A stretch of 64,000 nucleotides of DNA from Bacteroidetes bacterium UBA3022 (GTDB lineage: Bacteria > Bacteroidota > Bacteroidia > Chitinophagales > BACL12), in the NCBI GenBank assembly GCA_002346225.1, contig DDYY01000068.1, positions 45,763-109,762 of the forward strand. Reading direction: 5' to 3'. Every line of letters begins with the position of its first letter. The stretch's first letter is position 1. Of the stretch, positions 8,396-18,095 are shown piece after piece. The notes under the pieces were generated by a model. The model was not told the DNA's origin and searched no databases. It saw only the letters and a program-made list of their open reading frames with translations. The position numbers and the translations under genes are program-made.

Positions 8396-11300
8396 ATGCC
8401 ATTGCCAACAGCTGTATCAAAATCACTCCGTCTGCTCCGACGATTTGCGTTCTGGACGGTAACAGTGACGATTGGATGCCTGCTGCTTGCTTTCCTGTTC
8501 TTGCAAATCCCTGCTGTTCAGCAATACATTCGCACAGCCTCCGTGGATTACCTGGAAGAAAAGCTCCAGACCACCGTTGAACTGGATGATATTGATATCA
8601 ATCTTTACCGGCATATTGTACTGAAAGGCCTGTATATCGAAGACCGGGAGGGGGCTACATTGTTGTACGCAGGACATGCCGCCATCAGAATACGTTCCAT
8701 CGACCCCTTGCACAAGACTGTTCGGCTCCGAGGTCTGGAGCTGGGAGACGCCCGTGCCAATATATACAGACATCCCGGCGACAGCAGTTTCAACTATTCC
8801 TTCTTTTTGGAAGCCTTTGCCTCCAATAAGGAAAAGGACACTGTGAAAACCAAAAGCAATATTGAACTGGTACTAAAGAAAATTCATCTCGAACGCACCG
8901 CCTTCAATTATGCCGATAGCCTTCAGCTGCAGGGATATCAGGGTGCACTTAACGAATTGACCGTCACTTTCAATAAATTCAGCATTCGAGATCAAATCCT
9001 TTCGATCAATATACTGAGCGGAGATGCCTGTCAATTCAGTTTAACACGGCTGCCAGGTGCTTCCACAGAGCCGCCCTCCGAGCCGCCGGGAAAAGAACTG
9101 GTGCACATCGCTCCGGGTAACTGGATAATTGAAGCCAACCAGGTAAAACTGGAAAACAGCTATTTTGGCTATGAAAACCAGCAATACACCAGAAAATCAA
9201 ATATTATTGATTTCAACCATTTGGCATTAAGTGAGCTGAATATTGATTTAGAAGAAATCACCTACATCGGCGATACGGTCCAGGGCTATATCAATTCCAT
9301 ACAAACCAAAGAGCAATCGGGCTTTGAACTCAGCCAGCTTAAAACAGGTTTCTTTTTCTCGTCCACCCAACTCGATCTCAACGGCCTACAGATAACCACA
9401 CCTGCGTCGTTTATTGGCAATAGCATATCGCTGCGCTATACTACCTTGAATGATTTCAACAGGTTGTTTACCGATATATTCTGGAAGGCACGCTTTAACG
9501 GAACAGAAGTAAATACCGATGATCTTGCCTATTTTTCATCAGCAATGGCAGCATACCATAGTGCCATCAATCTGACAGGACTGGTTACAGGTACCTTGGC
9601 GAACCTGCAGTTGCAAGACTGTAAAATTGCTCTGGATGATGCCGCCTTCCTGACCACCGACGGACAGCTTACCGGCTTGCCGTCTATAGATGATTTCGCA
9701 GTTCATGTAGACATCCATCCGCTGGTAGCTGATATGCCGGGACTGGACGCCTTACTGGGCAAAGGCTTGCTTCCCAAGGAATTAATCGAATTGGGGTCCG
9801 TTAATTTCAAAGGGAATTTACAGGGTACGTTAAACAATATTCAGATCAATGGAACTACCTATTCCACTATTGGTGATGTGATAGCGGACATCAGAGTCAA
9901 AAATGACCGGGAAAATGGACTGCAATATTCAGGTACTTTCTCTACCAATGCATTTAATGTCGGAAGGCTGGCCGGAATGGAAAACGTTTTAGGCGATGTG
10001 AGCATGCTGGCTACGGTTAAAGGAAGTAATCTAAACGGTAAGAACATTGTGCTGTTTTCGTCTCAAATCAGCAGTATCTATTATAATGGGTACACCTTCC
10101 AGCAAATAAATGCTTCGGGAGAGCTGACCGATAAAGGTTTCAATGGCCGGCTGAACATGAACGATCCGAACGGAAGCATAGATTTTGATGGCTCTATCGC
10201 CAACCTCGATAGCATACCAATCATGAATTTTGCTGCTACATGGACAGATGCTGATTTGTATGCCATGAAACTTTACAGTACACCGCTAATAGTAACCGGG
10301 ACTACTACCATCGATATCGTTGGAACGGACATCAATTCATTTTTAGGAGATGCGCTCATTACCGATGCCATTATTCAATCTGGCGGGCAAGTACTGGAAA
10401 TGGATCGGATAGAAGTACATTCATCGCAGGAGGAAGGTATCCGGACAACAAGCTTACTGAGCGATAATCTCAATATTGATATTGAAGGCAACTACTCGGT
10501 AGACCAGCTTCCCCTGCAGGTGGAAGCAATGGTGAAATATTACGTAAAAGGCGTTCAACCGCAGAACGACTCTTTACCCGACCAGGATTTTACTTTTCAG
10601 ATAGATGGCAATGAGCTGGAGAAAATCACCTCTATTTTTTATCCTGACATCCGGAAACTTACCTCCCTGAAAATGCAGGGCGACTTCAACAGCGCCTCCA
10701 AAACCATGCGCGCAAGAGTGCTATTAACGCAACTGGATTACTTAGGTTACCGGACAGCTTCGCTGGCGGCTGAAATGGCCAATGAAGAAAATAATCAGCT
10801 CAGCTATTTCGTCAGGGCAACTCCCATCTTTATCAATGATCAGGTTGAACTGCCTATCACATCCCTTGAAGGTTATCTGCTTACAGATAGTATTTTTTTA
10901 AATCTAAAAATGGGCCGCGATACCGACCCTGAACGTTTGAACCTCCACAGTGGAATAAGTATAGAAGACAGCTTACTTCGCCTGCGCATACTACCCTCGG
11001 AAATTTTTGTCAATGCATCGAAGTGGGAAATTCAACCGAACAACTCCTTGACGTATGATTTCAAGAATTTTATTGCTGAAGACTTTACGCTCACCAATGG
11101 AGAAAGAATACTGAGCGTGAGCAGTATCAACAAACCGGGGTCGGGTCCTATACTGAAGGTATTTATAGACAATATCCTGCTCAACGACCTGACTACACTA
11201 GCTCAATACGACGATTATGAAATCGGCGGGGATATCGATGCCAACATCACCATTTCAGATCCTTTTGATTCCATTAGCATACTCGGATTTATCAATATCA

Positions 11301-13117
11301 ATCAGTTGGCTATTGATGAACAACTCATTGGTAATATCAATCTCACAGCCACCAAGCTATTCGATAACCCAAGGTATAACTTCAACATGCTGTTAAAAGG
11401 AAATAACAGCATGCGCGCATATGGATATTACTATTCGGGAGATGTAGATTCCATCAATTTCAAAGCCGAAATCTCAAAAGTACCATTCCTGGTGGTAGAG
11501 CCTTTTACAACGGGGCTCATTTCTGACGTTAGCGGTGATGCCTACGGAGAGGTGCGTGTGCAAGGGCCATTGGATAATCTCAGCACCACCGGGTACTTAG
11601 AAATGCGCAAAGGCGGCTTTACTTTCGATTACCTGGGAACTGCCATGACTTTCGATTTCCAAAAGGTAGAATTGTTCCCGGACAGAATTTATCTTACCCC
11701 TAATAAAATCTTCGATCCTGATATGAATGAAGGCTGGATTCAGGGTAATATCCAGCATCAATCCTACAATCAATTCTATTTCGACAGTCTGAGTTTTAAT
11801 TCAGAAAATTTCATCCTCATGGATGCCACCCAAAATGAAAACCCGGACTTCTTCGGTTTTGTGGCAGGTAAGGTAAACGCTCTTATTGACGGCCATCTGG
11901 AAGATTTGAATATCACCGTTTCGGCCAGTCCCAATAGAAATCCCGGGCGCGAAAACATAGTATACATACCAGCATACGGCTCCGGTAATGTGAGTCGCCA
12001 CAACTTCATTCAGTTTGTAGACCGATCGGCAACAGATTCACTACAGCCACCTAAGGAAGAGAAAAACGTAAGTGTGGTGACTGTCAACACCTATGTTTCT
12101 GTAACGCCCGATGTGGAGGTTAGAATCCCACTCAGCAGCGATGGAAGTGACGACTTGAAAGGCAGCGGCTTTGGAGACCTATTCATCAATGTCAATACAC
12201 TGGGAAAAGTTGAAATAAGCGGTATCCTGAAAATTGCCAGTGGTAGCTACGACTTCTCATTCGAAGGTCTTTCCACCAAGCGTTTTGATGTTAAGGAGGG
12301 AGGAACCATCATATTCAACCAGGACCCCTACCAGGCGCAACTAAACCTGACGGCTGTTTATCAGGCTGATAAGGTCCAGAAGCTGGGACTCATTAGCGAT
12401 CTGGCCCTTTCCGATCAGGAAATTCAGGAAGCGCGTAAAACAACCCCTGTAGATGTGTACATTAACATTGGCGGCACACTGGAAGCACCGGATATCAGCT
12501 TTGATATTGTACTGCCGGAAGAAAGAGGTGGTGGCCTATCAGAATTTGAGCAGCGACTCAATGAAATCAGGGCAGATCAGAATGAGTTGAATAAACAGGT
12601 ATTCGGTCTGTTGATGCTGAACCAGTTTCTGCCTAAAGACCTGAATGCAGGAGCTGCACTTGGTTCCGGAGTCAACTCTTCCATAAGTGATTTTATCACC
12701 AATCAGCTTTCGGGATATTTCTCTGACTGGATTGCTGAAATAATACCCAATGCCGAAATTGATATCGGATATCAAAAAATCGGATCGGGCGATATCAATT
12801 TGTCAGAATCGGATCAAACACAGTTCGATCTTGCATTAAAACAAAAATTATTTGATGATGCGTTAACCATCAAAGTAGGTGGTACTTACAGCTACGAAAC
12901 AACCGGTAATAACCCGAATAATAATCTCGCCGGCGACTTCGAGGTGGAGTACAAAATAACGCCCGATGGGCGGATTAGAGTGAAGGCGTTCAGGCGCTCT
13001 GACTTTGATGCTGTTGCCTCTAAAAATGATACCCGAACAGGCCTGGGACTCTTTTATACCAAGGACTTCGACTCTTTCAGGGAGCTATTTGGCAATCGGA
13101 AAAAAGAGGATAACTAG
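8396..13117 (+). CDS. tamB: Translocation/assembly module TamB-like protein (DUF490)
   Basis: Very large protein (1573 residues from the ATG at 8396; an ATG at 8354 would add 14). One N-terminal membrane helix (FAFWTVTVTIGCLLLAFLFL) anchors it in the inner membrane. The body is a long beta-rich AsmA/TamB-type repeat region. The C-terminal 400 residues carry the DUF490/TamB domain, including GSYDFSFEGLSTKRFDVKEGG, DPYQAQLNLTAVYQA, VDVYINIGGTLEAPDISFDI and a final barrel-like YSYETTGNNP...GLGLFYTKDF segment. TamB-like proteins form lipid-conducting bridges to the outer membrane or assist outer-membrane protein assembly. The stop is two bases from the convergent TPR-like gene. Confidence 0.92.
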   Translation: MPLPTAVSKSLRLLRRFAFWTVTVTIGCLLLAFLFLQIPAVQQYIRTASVDYLEEKLQTTVELDDIDINLYRHIVLKGLYIEDREGATLLYAGHAAIRIRSIDPLHKTVRLRGLELGDARANIYRHPGDSSFNYSFFLEAFASNKEKDTVKTKSNIELVLKKIHLERTAFNYADSLQLQGYQGALNELTVTFNKFSIRDQILSINILSGDACQFSLTRLPGASTEPPSEPPGKELVHIAPGNWIIEANQVKLENSYFGYENQQYTRKSNIIDFNHLALSELNIDLEEITYIGDTVQGYINSIQTKEQSGFELSQLKTGFFFSSTQLDLNGLQITTPASFIGNSISLRYTTLNDFNRLFTDIFWKARFNGTEVNTDDLAYFSSAMAAYHSAINLTGLVTGTLANLQLQDCKIALDDAAFLTTDGQLTGLPSIDDFAVHVDIHPLVADMPGLDALLGKGLLPKELIELGSVNFKGNLQGTLNNIQINGTTYSTIGDVIADIRVKNDRENGLQYSGTFSTNAFNVGRLAGMENVLGDVSMLATVKGSNLNGKNIVLFSSQISSIYYNGYTFQQINASGELTDKGFNGRLNMNDPNGSIDFDGSIANLDSIPIMNFAATWTDADLYAMKLYSTPLIVTGTTTIDIVGTDINSFLGDALITDAIIQSGGQVLEMDRIEVHSSQEEGIRTTSLLSDNLNIDIEGNYSVDQLPLQVEAMVKYYVKGVQPQNDSLPDQDFTFQIDGNELEKITSIFYPDIRKLTSLKMQGDFNSASKTMRARVLLTQLDYLGYRTASLAAEMANEENNQLSYFVRATPIFINDQVELPITSLEGYLLTDSIFLNLKMGRDTDPERLNLHSGISIEDSLLRLRILPSEIFVNASKWEIQPNNSLTYDFKNFIAEDFTLTNGERILSVSSINKPGSGPILKVFIDNILLNDLTTLAQYDDYEIGGDIDANITISDPFDSISILGFININQLAIDEQLIGNINLTATKLFDNPRYNFNMLLKGNNSMRAYGYYYSGDVDSINFKAEISKVPFLVVEPFTTGLISDVSGDAYGEVRVQGPLDNLSTTGYLEMRKGGFTFDYLGTAMTFDFQKVELFPDRIYLTPNKIFDPDMNEGWIQGNIQHQSYNQFYFDSLSFNSENFILMDATQNENPDFFGFVAGKVNALIDGHLEDLNITVSASPNRNPGRENIVYIPAYGSGNVSRHNFIQFVDRSATDSLQPPKEEKNVSVVTVNTYVSVTPDVEVRIPLSSDGSDDLKGSGFGDLFINVNTLGKVEISGILKIASGSYDFSFEGLSTKRFDVKEGGTIIFNQDPYQAQLNLTAVYQADKVQKLGLISDLALSDQEIQEARKTTPVDVYINIGGTLEAPDISFDIVLPEERGGGLSEFEQRLNEIRADQNELNKQVFGLLMLNQFLPKDLNAGAALGSGVNSSISDFITNQLSGYFSDWIAEIIPNAEIDIGYQKIGSGDINLSESDQTQFDLALKQKLFDDALTIKVGGTYSYETTGNNPNNNLAGDFEVEYKITPDGRIRVKAFRRSDFDAVASKNDTRTGLGLFYTKDFDSFRELFGNRKKEDN

Positions 13118-13119
13118 AC

Positions 13120-14592
13120 TCACCCGACAGCCCTTAAAGCTGAAAGTTTGGTATCCAGCCAGTTATCGAATCTTTGCAGTTCATGCCCGGCAGGATCCCA
13201 GAAATAATCACCTGCCCCACTTCTTAAATGCATCACGTGCTCCGGTAACATCTCTACTGTTTTTCTCCAACTGTATCCTGTTTTAATATATGTTTTAAAT
13301 ATTTGATGGATCAGTTTTGCCCTGGCAATATTCTCAGTTCTAAGGTCGCTTAAAAGCTTTCTGAAAGTTTCAATTCTGTAATCCAGCCAGTCATCATGGT
13401 TCATTTCCACGATACACATCATTTCCAGGATTTTAATCCCCAGCCGCCAACCTGATTTATCCGAGAACAATTCCGTTTGTTGCTGCAGCAATGCCAGAGC
13501 TTCATCGTATTTACCTTCTGAAAAACACAGATTGGCCTGAAAGAACCCCCATTTAGATTGCATGAATTTGTTGTTCCGCATACTCTTTATCTGCAGCAAT
13601 TCCTTCAAAATTTGATTGGCAGTATCGAGATGTCCCTGGTAATATTGCGCCAGGAAAAAAATGTCCTTTGCATTGGCATAGTTGGGGCTACCCAGCTTAA
13701 AGTAGCTGGCGCTCTGTGTAGCAAAAGTAGCAGCATCCTCTAATCGGTTCAAATACAAGGAAACCATTGCCAACTGCATATTGGCACCTCCCATGTTATC
13801 GAGCGAATACACAACCGGACTTTCTTCTATCAATTGCACGAAAGACAAACCGTGCCGGTAGGCCTCTTCATAATTTTTCCGAAGGTGATTGTAATAGATT
13901 TCACTCCTGAGGTACCAGAAACGGATTTCAATGGATTTACTTGTCTCACTCAACTTGCGCAGCTGTCGATTGGCGGCGGCAGCCTTTTTGAGGTAAACAT
14001 TCTCCTTGTTGGATTGGAAAAGGTTGGGAATTGTAAGTTGCCTCAGATAATCCTGTGCTTTGAATTTAAACTTGATGGTATCAAATTGCTCCATGCTTTC
14101 TGCGGCAAGGCGTGCGTACGTTTTGAAACCCTCGCGAATAGCTACTTTCTGTATAAGCTGTTCGTTTACAATGATCAATTCATTCGTCAATTCATAAGAC
14201 TCCGCCAGCTTCTTAGCTTTTTGAAGGCAATCGATGGCCATTTCTGTTGCACCTCGAGCTATTAAAATTTCGGATTCGGCGATTAAAAGACGGCATTCAA
14301 AGCGGGCCTTAAAAACCGGCGTTTTAAATTTTGTTCGGCGGTGTTCCCAGACTACGAGGCGGACAAGATCATCCCGCAAGCGCTTTTTTAGCATGGAAAA
14401 AGAGGTGTCAGAGGGCTTTTTATTAAAAAAAAGTCCCGCTTCATGGTCACTTATACCCGGTTTGTCAAGGATAAGTAAAAATAATTTGAAGCGCATACTG
14501 CTCTGAGAACTCGACTTTAAGCTGTAGAATTTTTTGATGGTCTTTACCTCACTGGCAGAGAAAGTACTGATTAGCTGTGTAAGTTTTTCCAT
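13120..14592 (-). CDS. Helical TPR-like protein of unknown function
   Basis: 490 residues, almost entirely alpha-helical in appearance, with no signal peptide or membrane segment. The first 90 residues (MEKLTQLISTFSASEVKTIK onward, then FKLFLLILDKPG and SMLKKRLRDDLVRLV) look like a small winged or helical domain. Residues from about 100 to 420 look like degenerate TPR units with motifs such as AIDCLQKAKKLAESYEL and GKYDEALALLQQQTELF. It resembles long uncharacterised cytoplasmic TPR proteins common in Bacteroidota; a regulatory or scaffold role is only a guess. It is divergent from the small peptide gene at 14789, with 196 bases between. Confidence 0.7.
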   Translation of the reverse strand: MEKLTQLISTFSASEVKTIKKFYSLKSSSQSSMRFKLFLLILDKPGISDHEAGLFFNKKPSDTSFSMLKKRLRDDLVRLVVWEHRRTKFKTPVFKARFECRLLIAESEILIARGATEMAIDCLQKAKKLAESYELTNELIIVNEQLIQKVAIREGFKTYARLAAESMEQFDTIKFKFKAQDYLRQLTIPNLFQSNKENVYLKKAAAANRQLRKLSETSKSIEIRFWYLRSEIYYNHLRKNYEEAYRHGLSFVQLIEESPVVYSLDNMGGANMQLAMVSLYLNRLEDAATFATQSASYFKLGSPNYANAKDIFFLAQYYQGHLDTANQILKELLQIKSMRNNKFMQSKWGFFQANLCFSEGKYDEALALLQQQTELFSDKSGWRLGIKILEMMCIVEMNHDDWLDYRIETFRKLLSDLRTENIARAKLIHQIFKTYIKTGYSWRKTVEMLPEHVMHLRSGAGDYFWDPAGHELQRFDNWLDTKLSALRAVG

Positions 14593-14720
14593 ATATGTGT
14601 AAGTGGTCCTGACAGTCCCCCGCCATACTTTTACATCAGATTCATAACACTAAAATGATAATAATTCAAAACAAATTTTGGTGGATGTTTCAAAAAAAAA
14701 TAAATATTGACAGGAAATTA

Positions 14721-14752
14721 TTTGCACATTTCCACAATTGGGTATAGTTTCG
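14721..14752 (+). promoter_or_regulatory. Promoter (-33 TTTG, N20, -7 TAGTTTCG) for small peptide gene
   Basis: TTTG at 14721-14724 and TAGTTTCG at 14745-14752 with 20 bases between. This matches the Bacteroidota sigma-70 promoter with one mismatch. It leaves a leader of about 30 bases before the ATG at 14789. Confidence 0.5.
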
Positions 14753-14788
14753 TTGTCACTTTTACTAACCATTTGAAAAAATACAATT

Positions 14789-14935
14789 ATGGCTATTCTA
14801 CTTACAATCCTGATGTCTTTGGGTTTAATTTCTAACTCAAATGTAAACAATCACACTGCAGCTGACGCAAGAGACAATGTAAATTATGCTGGTGACTATG
14901 GTTCTGGCAACTGGGAATGGGACAACTCTAACTGA
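14789..14935 (+). CDS. Small exported-type peptide, 48 residues, unknown
   Basis: A short frame ending in TGA. The first 15 residues (MAILLTILMSLGLIS) are hydrophobic, like a minimal signal peptide but without positive charges. Next comes a polar linker ending in Ala-Ala-Asp-Ala, then an acidic, aromatic, Gly/Asn-rich tail (YAGDYGSGNWEWDNSN). A good promoter lies upstream. I know no family for it. It could be a secreted peptide, a peptide signal, or the precursor of a modified peptide, but no maturation enzyme is adjacent. Too short for most gene callers. Confidence 0.4.
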   Translation: MAILLTILMSLGLISNSNVNNHTAADARDNVNYAGDYGSGNWEWDNSN

Positions 14936-15220
14936 TTCTCTCCCCAATAAATAGGCAAATCTGCCCTAACGCAGTCTTCCTAAAAGACTGATGTTCATGT
15001 GAGATATTACACTAGATTGAACTGACAATCAATTGATTTTCAGATGGTTATTTCTTTGCTTACACTCAAAAGCAGTGTGAGTCACTCCTGTTTTGTTCCT
15101 TGCTCCCCCTTATAGAGTGTATGATCTTAGCATTGCAAAACAAAAACGGGACATATGCAACTATTTCCAGTTCAATATTCATCTTAGCAATCTTAGCATT
15201 GCAAAACAAAAACGGGACAT
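14936..15220. other. Intergenic region with hairpin and duplicated leader
   Basis: 285 bases. It contains a 7-base hairpin (CAGTCTT/AAGACTG, about 14976-14994) just after the peptide gene without a T-run, and the direct repeat annotated separately at 15124-15227. Confidence 0.5.
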
Positions 15221-15227
15221 ATGCAAC
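15124..15227 (+). repeat. 38-base direct repeat, offset 66, covering a start codon
   Basis: The 38 bases at 15124-15161 recur exactly at 15190-15227. A further 9-base fragment of the unit (ATCTTAGCA) sits directly before the second copy, at 15181-15189. Each copy includes the context ACGGGACATATGCAAC, so the true start of the following gene (15221) has a duplicate at 15155. That duplicate opens a 10-codon upstream ORF ending in TAG at 15187. The pattern looks like a slippage duplication. Confidence 0.85.
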
Positions 15228-15640
15228 ACACATTACACACCAACGAAAGTATACAGGTAGATATGCTTAACCCTCTCAAGTCTACTCTGAAGAACAGCTT
15301 CCCTGCAAAAGATGGCTGGAAGCTGTACAACAGGTACAACTGGTCATCCAAAGTGTATGACTACGTCCTGCAAAAGGAGGAAAACAACTCCATTTACAGG
15401 ATTCTAGTAGAAATTAACTTTGGTGACCAGGTGACCGCCTGTGAAATGGACAAACTGGCTTCCTTAAGTAGCCGCCTAAATACAAGCGATATAGCAGCTA
15501 TGCGGACAGTTTTGGTTGTTCATGATAAGGTTGAAATTGAAAAGATACCTGCCGGAATTGAAATCATGGATATCAGCACGCTGTTCAGTAACGGCATTAT
15601 GAATATCAATTCAGGTATGAATTCCAATATGGTAGCCTGA
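15221..15640 (+). CDS. Small protein of unknown function, possibly nuclease-fold related
   Basis: 139 residues, no signal peptide. The middle reads VYDYVLQK...YRILVEINF followed by a helix (CEMDKLASLSSRL) and a strand (RTVLVVHDKV), then IPAGIEIMDI. This order of strand, strand with an acidic residue, helix, strand resembles a PD-(D/E)XK restriction-endonuclease-like core, but the Lys of the E-x-K motif is replaced (E-I-N), so activity is doubtful. The C-terminus is Asn/Met/Ser-rich (NINSGMNSNMVA). Its leader carries the duplicated start region. No functional claim can be made. Confidence 0.55.
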   Translation: MQHTLHTNESIQVDMLNPLKSTLKNSFPAKDGWKLYNRYNWSSKVYDYVLQKEENNSIYRILVEINFGDQVTACEMDKLASLSSRLNTSDIAAMRTVLVVHDKVEIEKIPAGIEIMDISTLFSNGIMNINSGMNSNMVA

Positions 15641-15703
15641 TCGTACCGTTACGAGCAAAATTGTATCACCTATATATAAAGTAGTAAAACCGGATCAACC
15701 CGC

Positions 15704-16915
15704 TTACTTCAGAATATCATGACCCATCTTGTCCCGTTTGGTCATCAGATATTTCTCATTATGCGGGTTCGGCTTCATTTCAATACCAACATTCTGCACT
15801 ATTTCCAGGCCGTACCCTTTAAGGGCAACGCGTTTCTTAGGATTATTCGTTATCAATCTAATCTTGGAAACCCCTAAATCACGCAGGATTTGAGCCCCTA
15901 CTCCATAGTCACGCTGATCCATGCTGAAGCCCAACTCCAGATTAGCCTCCACCGTATCTCTGCCAGACTCTTGTAATTCATACGCTTTCAGCTTGTTCAG
16001 CAAGCCGATGCCCCTGCCCTCCTGTTGCATATAGAGTAACACGCCGGTGCCATTTTGATCAATCATTTCCATGGCCGCATGCAATTGCTCACCGCAATCA
16101 CAACGTAGCGAACCGAGAACATCCCCTGTCGCACAGCTGGAGTGAACGCGCACCATTACTGGTTCATTCTCTTTCCAGTCGCCCTTTACAAGCGCCATAT
16201 GGATTTCACCGGTAGTTATCTGCGAATAGGCATGCAGTTTAAAATCACCATATTTGGTAGGCAGATCCACAACGGATTCCTTTTTGATAAGTGTCTCTTT
16301 TTCAAGTCGATATGCCACCAAGTCACGAATGGAGATAATCTTTAAGTCAAACCGCTCCGCAACCTTAATCAGGTCAGGAAGCCGCGCCATCGTACCATCC
16401 TCATTCATAATCTCCACCAGTACCCCTGCAGGTTCAAATCCTGCCAAACGGGCCAGGTCAATGGTTGCTTCGGTATGTCCGGTTCTTCGTAAAACACCAC
16501 CACGCTTTGCCTTGAGGGGAAATATATGTCCCGGACGTGCAAAGTCATCGGCCTTCATATTAGGGTCAATCAATGCCTGAATAGTCAAGGAACGATCATT
16601 GGCAGAAATTCCCGTAGTGCAACCATGTCCGTTCAAATCAATAGAAACGGTGAACTGCGTCTCGTGTAAGGCCGTGTTATTATTGACCATCAAATCAAGA
16701 CCCAGCTCATCGCAGCGATCTTCCACCAATGGCGCGCATATCAAACCCCTTCCATGAGTAGCCATGAAGTTGATAATTTCAGGAGTGACGTTTCGGGCGG
16801 CAGTAATGAAGTCTCCCTCATTTTCGCGGTCCTTATCATCCACCACAATAATCAGCTTTCCATTTCTGATGTCCTCAATAGCCGATTCAATCGTATTCAG
16901 TTCAAAATTTTCCAT
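15704..16915 (-). CDS. ribBA: Bifunctional DHBP synthase / GTP cyclohydrolase II
   Basis: 403 residues, the normal fusion length. The N-terminal half is 3,4-dihydroxy-2-butanone-4-phosphate synthase (VVDDKDRENEGDFITAARN, FARPGHIFPLKAKRGGVLRR, GHTEATIDLARLAG). The C-terminal half is GTP cyclohydrolase II, with zinc cysteines in HSSCATGDVLGSLRCDCGEQ and YMQQEGRGIGLLNKLKAYELQ, and the final NNPKKRVALKGYGLEI. It makes both precursors of riboflavin. The start overlaps the end of the upstream GT2 gene by 14 bases, so it is the last gene of an operon of three. No FMN riboswitch-like leader is seen. Confidence 0.97.
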   Translation of the reverse strand: MENFELNTIESAIEDIRNGKLIIVVDDKDRENEGDFITAARNVTPEIINFMATHGRGLICAPLVEDRCDELGLDLMVNNNTALHETQFTVSIDLNGHGCTTGISANDRSLTIQALIDPNMKADDFARPGHIFPLKAKRGGVLRRTGHTEATIDLARLAGFEPAGVLVEIMNEDGTMARLPDLIKVAERFDLKIISIRDLVAYRLEKETLIKKESVVDLPTKYGDFKLHAYSQITTGEIHMALVKGDWKENEPVMVRVHSSCATGDVLGSLRCDCGEQLHAAMEMIDQNGTGVLLYMQQEGRGIGLLNKLKAYELQESGRDTVEANLELGFSMDQRDYGVGAQILRDLGVSKIRLITNNPKKRVALKGYGLEIVQNVGIEMKPNPHNEKYLMTKRDKMGHDILK

Positions 16916-18095
16916 TTTCCTGGTCTATGTTTCTTACGGTTGGATTCCAGGCGCTGGTTTTAATCCCCTTCCAGTAGCGCACTAATCCAATTAATAATGC
17001 TGCGTTCATGCTATAGAAGTAAGCAATTAAACGCAGTGCAAAGTTATGCATATTCAAACGCTTCAATCCTGCATCTATGAGCGGAGTTGCAAATCCCGCT
17101 AGCTGAAGGAAAAACGCTATCCTGTAAAATAAGTTCTCCCTCAATAGAAATGCAGTCGCGATAAATGTGAACACAAGCAGAAACGGCCCCATCCATCGTA
17201 TTACCTTATGGGATAGAAAACTGAAGCCAAGCGGTTTCCAGGGTGGCCAAAGCAGATGTGCAAAGACATTTAAATTTTGATAGTTTCCTGCCGATATGCG
17301 GATTTTTCGCTTGAATTCCTCTGCCAATAGGTTAGATACGTCCTCTTTTGCTACTGCACGCAGGTCACAAACGCAATCATAACCCCTCTCCAAAACTGAC
17401 AGAGAAATATAGAAGTCTTCCATCAAAAAATTGGGCGGAATAGCTACAAACAGTTCCTTTCTGATGGCATAGCATGCACCAAAGGCCCCCATCATAGTGC
17501 CCCATATAATTCCTTCTCTGTATTTAATGATATTCTCGCGCTGAATGTAGGCCTCTTCCTGAAAGGAGATGCCATCGACCTGCATACCCGTATTTACGAT
17601 ATTGGCACTTACCAATCCCACTTTCTCATGCTGCATGCAATCCACCAGCCTTCGAATCATATCCGGCTCAAAAAGGATATTGGCATCTGTTGGAATAAAT
17701 ATGCTTCCCTGAGCAAGGGGATAGAGCTGATTCAATATGCCTGACTTTCCTGTCCTTCCGCCAAACTCCCGGAATACAATATTGTGCCCTTTATCAATAA
17801 ATGTCTGAATGATTGAATTGGTAGCATCTGTACTTGCATCACTTCCTACGACAAGTTCCAGTCGGTCGGCAGGGTATGCCGATTGAAATATGCTGTTGAT
17901 TTTGGCTTCCAGCACCTTTTCTTCGTTATATGCTGCCATCAGGACACTTACAAAAGGCAGGTCCTCCTCCCGGAGCGCATTCCCGGCAGGCAATGATTTC
18001 CCTCTACTCCACCATTGCAATAGCCATGGATACAGGATATAGCTGTGAAAAAGCAGTAATACAGGAATCCAGAACAGTATCTCCCACACCATCAT
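16902..18095 (-). CDS. Family 2 glycosyltransferase, membrane-bound
   Basis: 397 residues. One N-terminal membrane helix (LFWIPVLLLFHSYILYPWLL), then a GT-A catalytic domain: VSVLMAAYNEEKVLEAKI, the nucleotide-sugar strand LVVGSDASTDATNSII, FIPTDANILFEPDMI in the DxD position (TDAN), and MEDFYISLSVLERGYD as the ED-Y motif. Several C-terminal membrane helices follow. It resembles processive beta-glycosyltransferases of polysaccharide synthesis. The acceptor is unknown. It overlaps the upstream GT4 gene by 4 bases (ATGA) and ribBA downstream by 14. Confidence 0.87.
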   Translation of the reverse strand: MMVWEILFWIPVLLLFHSYILYPWLLQWWSRGKSLPAGNALREEDLPFVSVLMAAYNEEKVLEAKINSIFQSAYPADRLELVVGSDASTDATNSIIQTFIDKGHNIVFREFGGRTGKSGILNQLYPLAQGSIFIPTDANILFEPDMIRRLVDCMQHEKVGLVSANIVNTGMQVDGISFQEEAYIQRENIIKYREGIIWGTMMGAFGACYAIRKELFVAIPPNFLMEDFYISLSVLERGYDCVCDLRAVAKEDVSNLLAEEFKRKIRISAGNYQNLNVFAHLLWPPWKPLGFSFLSHKVIRWMGPFLLVFTFIATAFLLRENLFYRIAFFLQLAGFATPLIDAGLKRLNMHNFALRLIAYFYSMNAALLIGLVRYWKGIKTSAWNPTVRNIDQENGKF

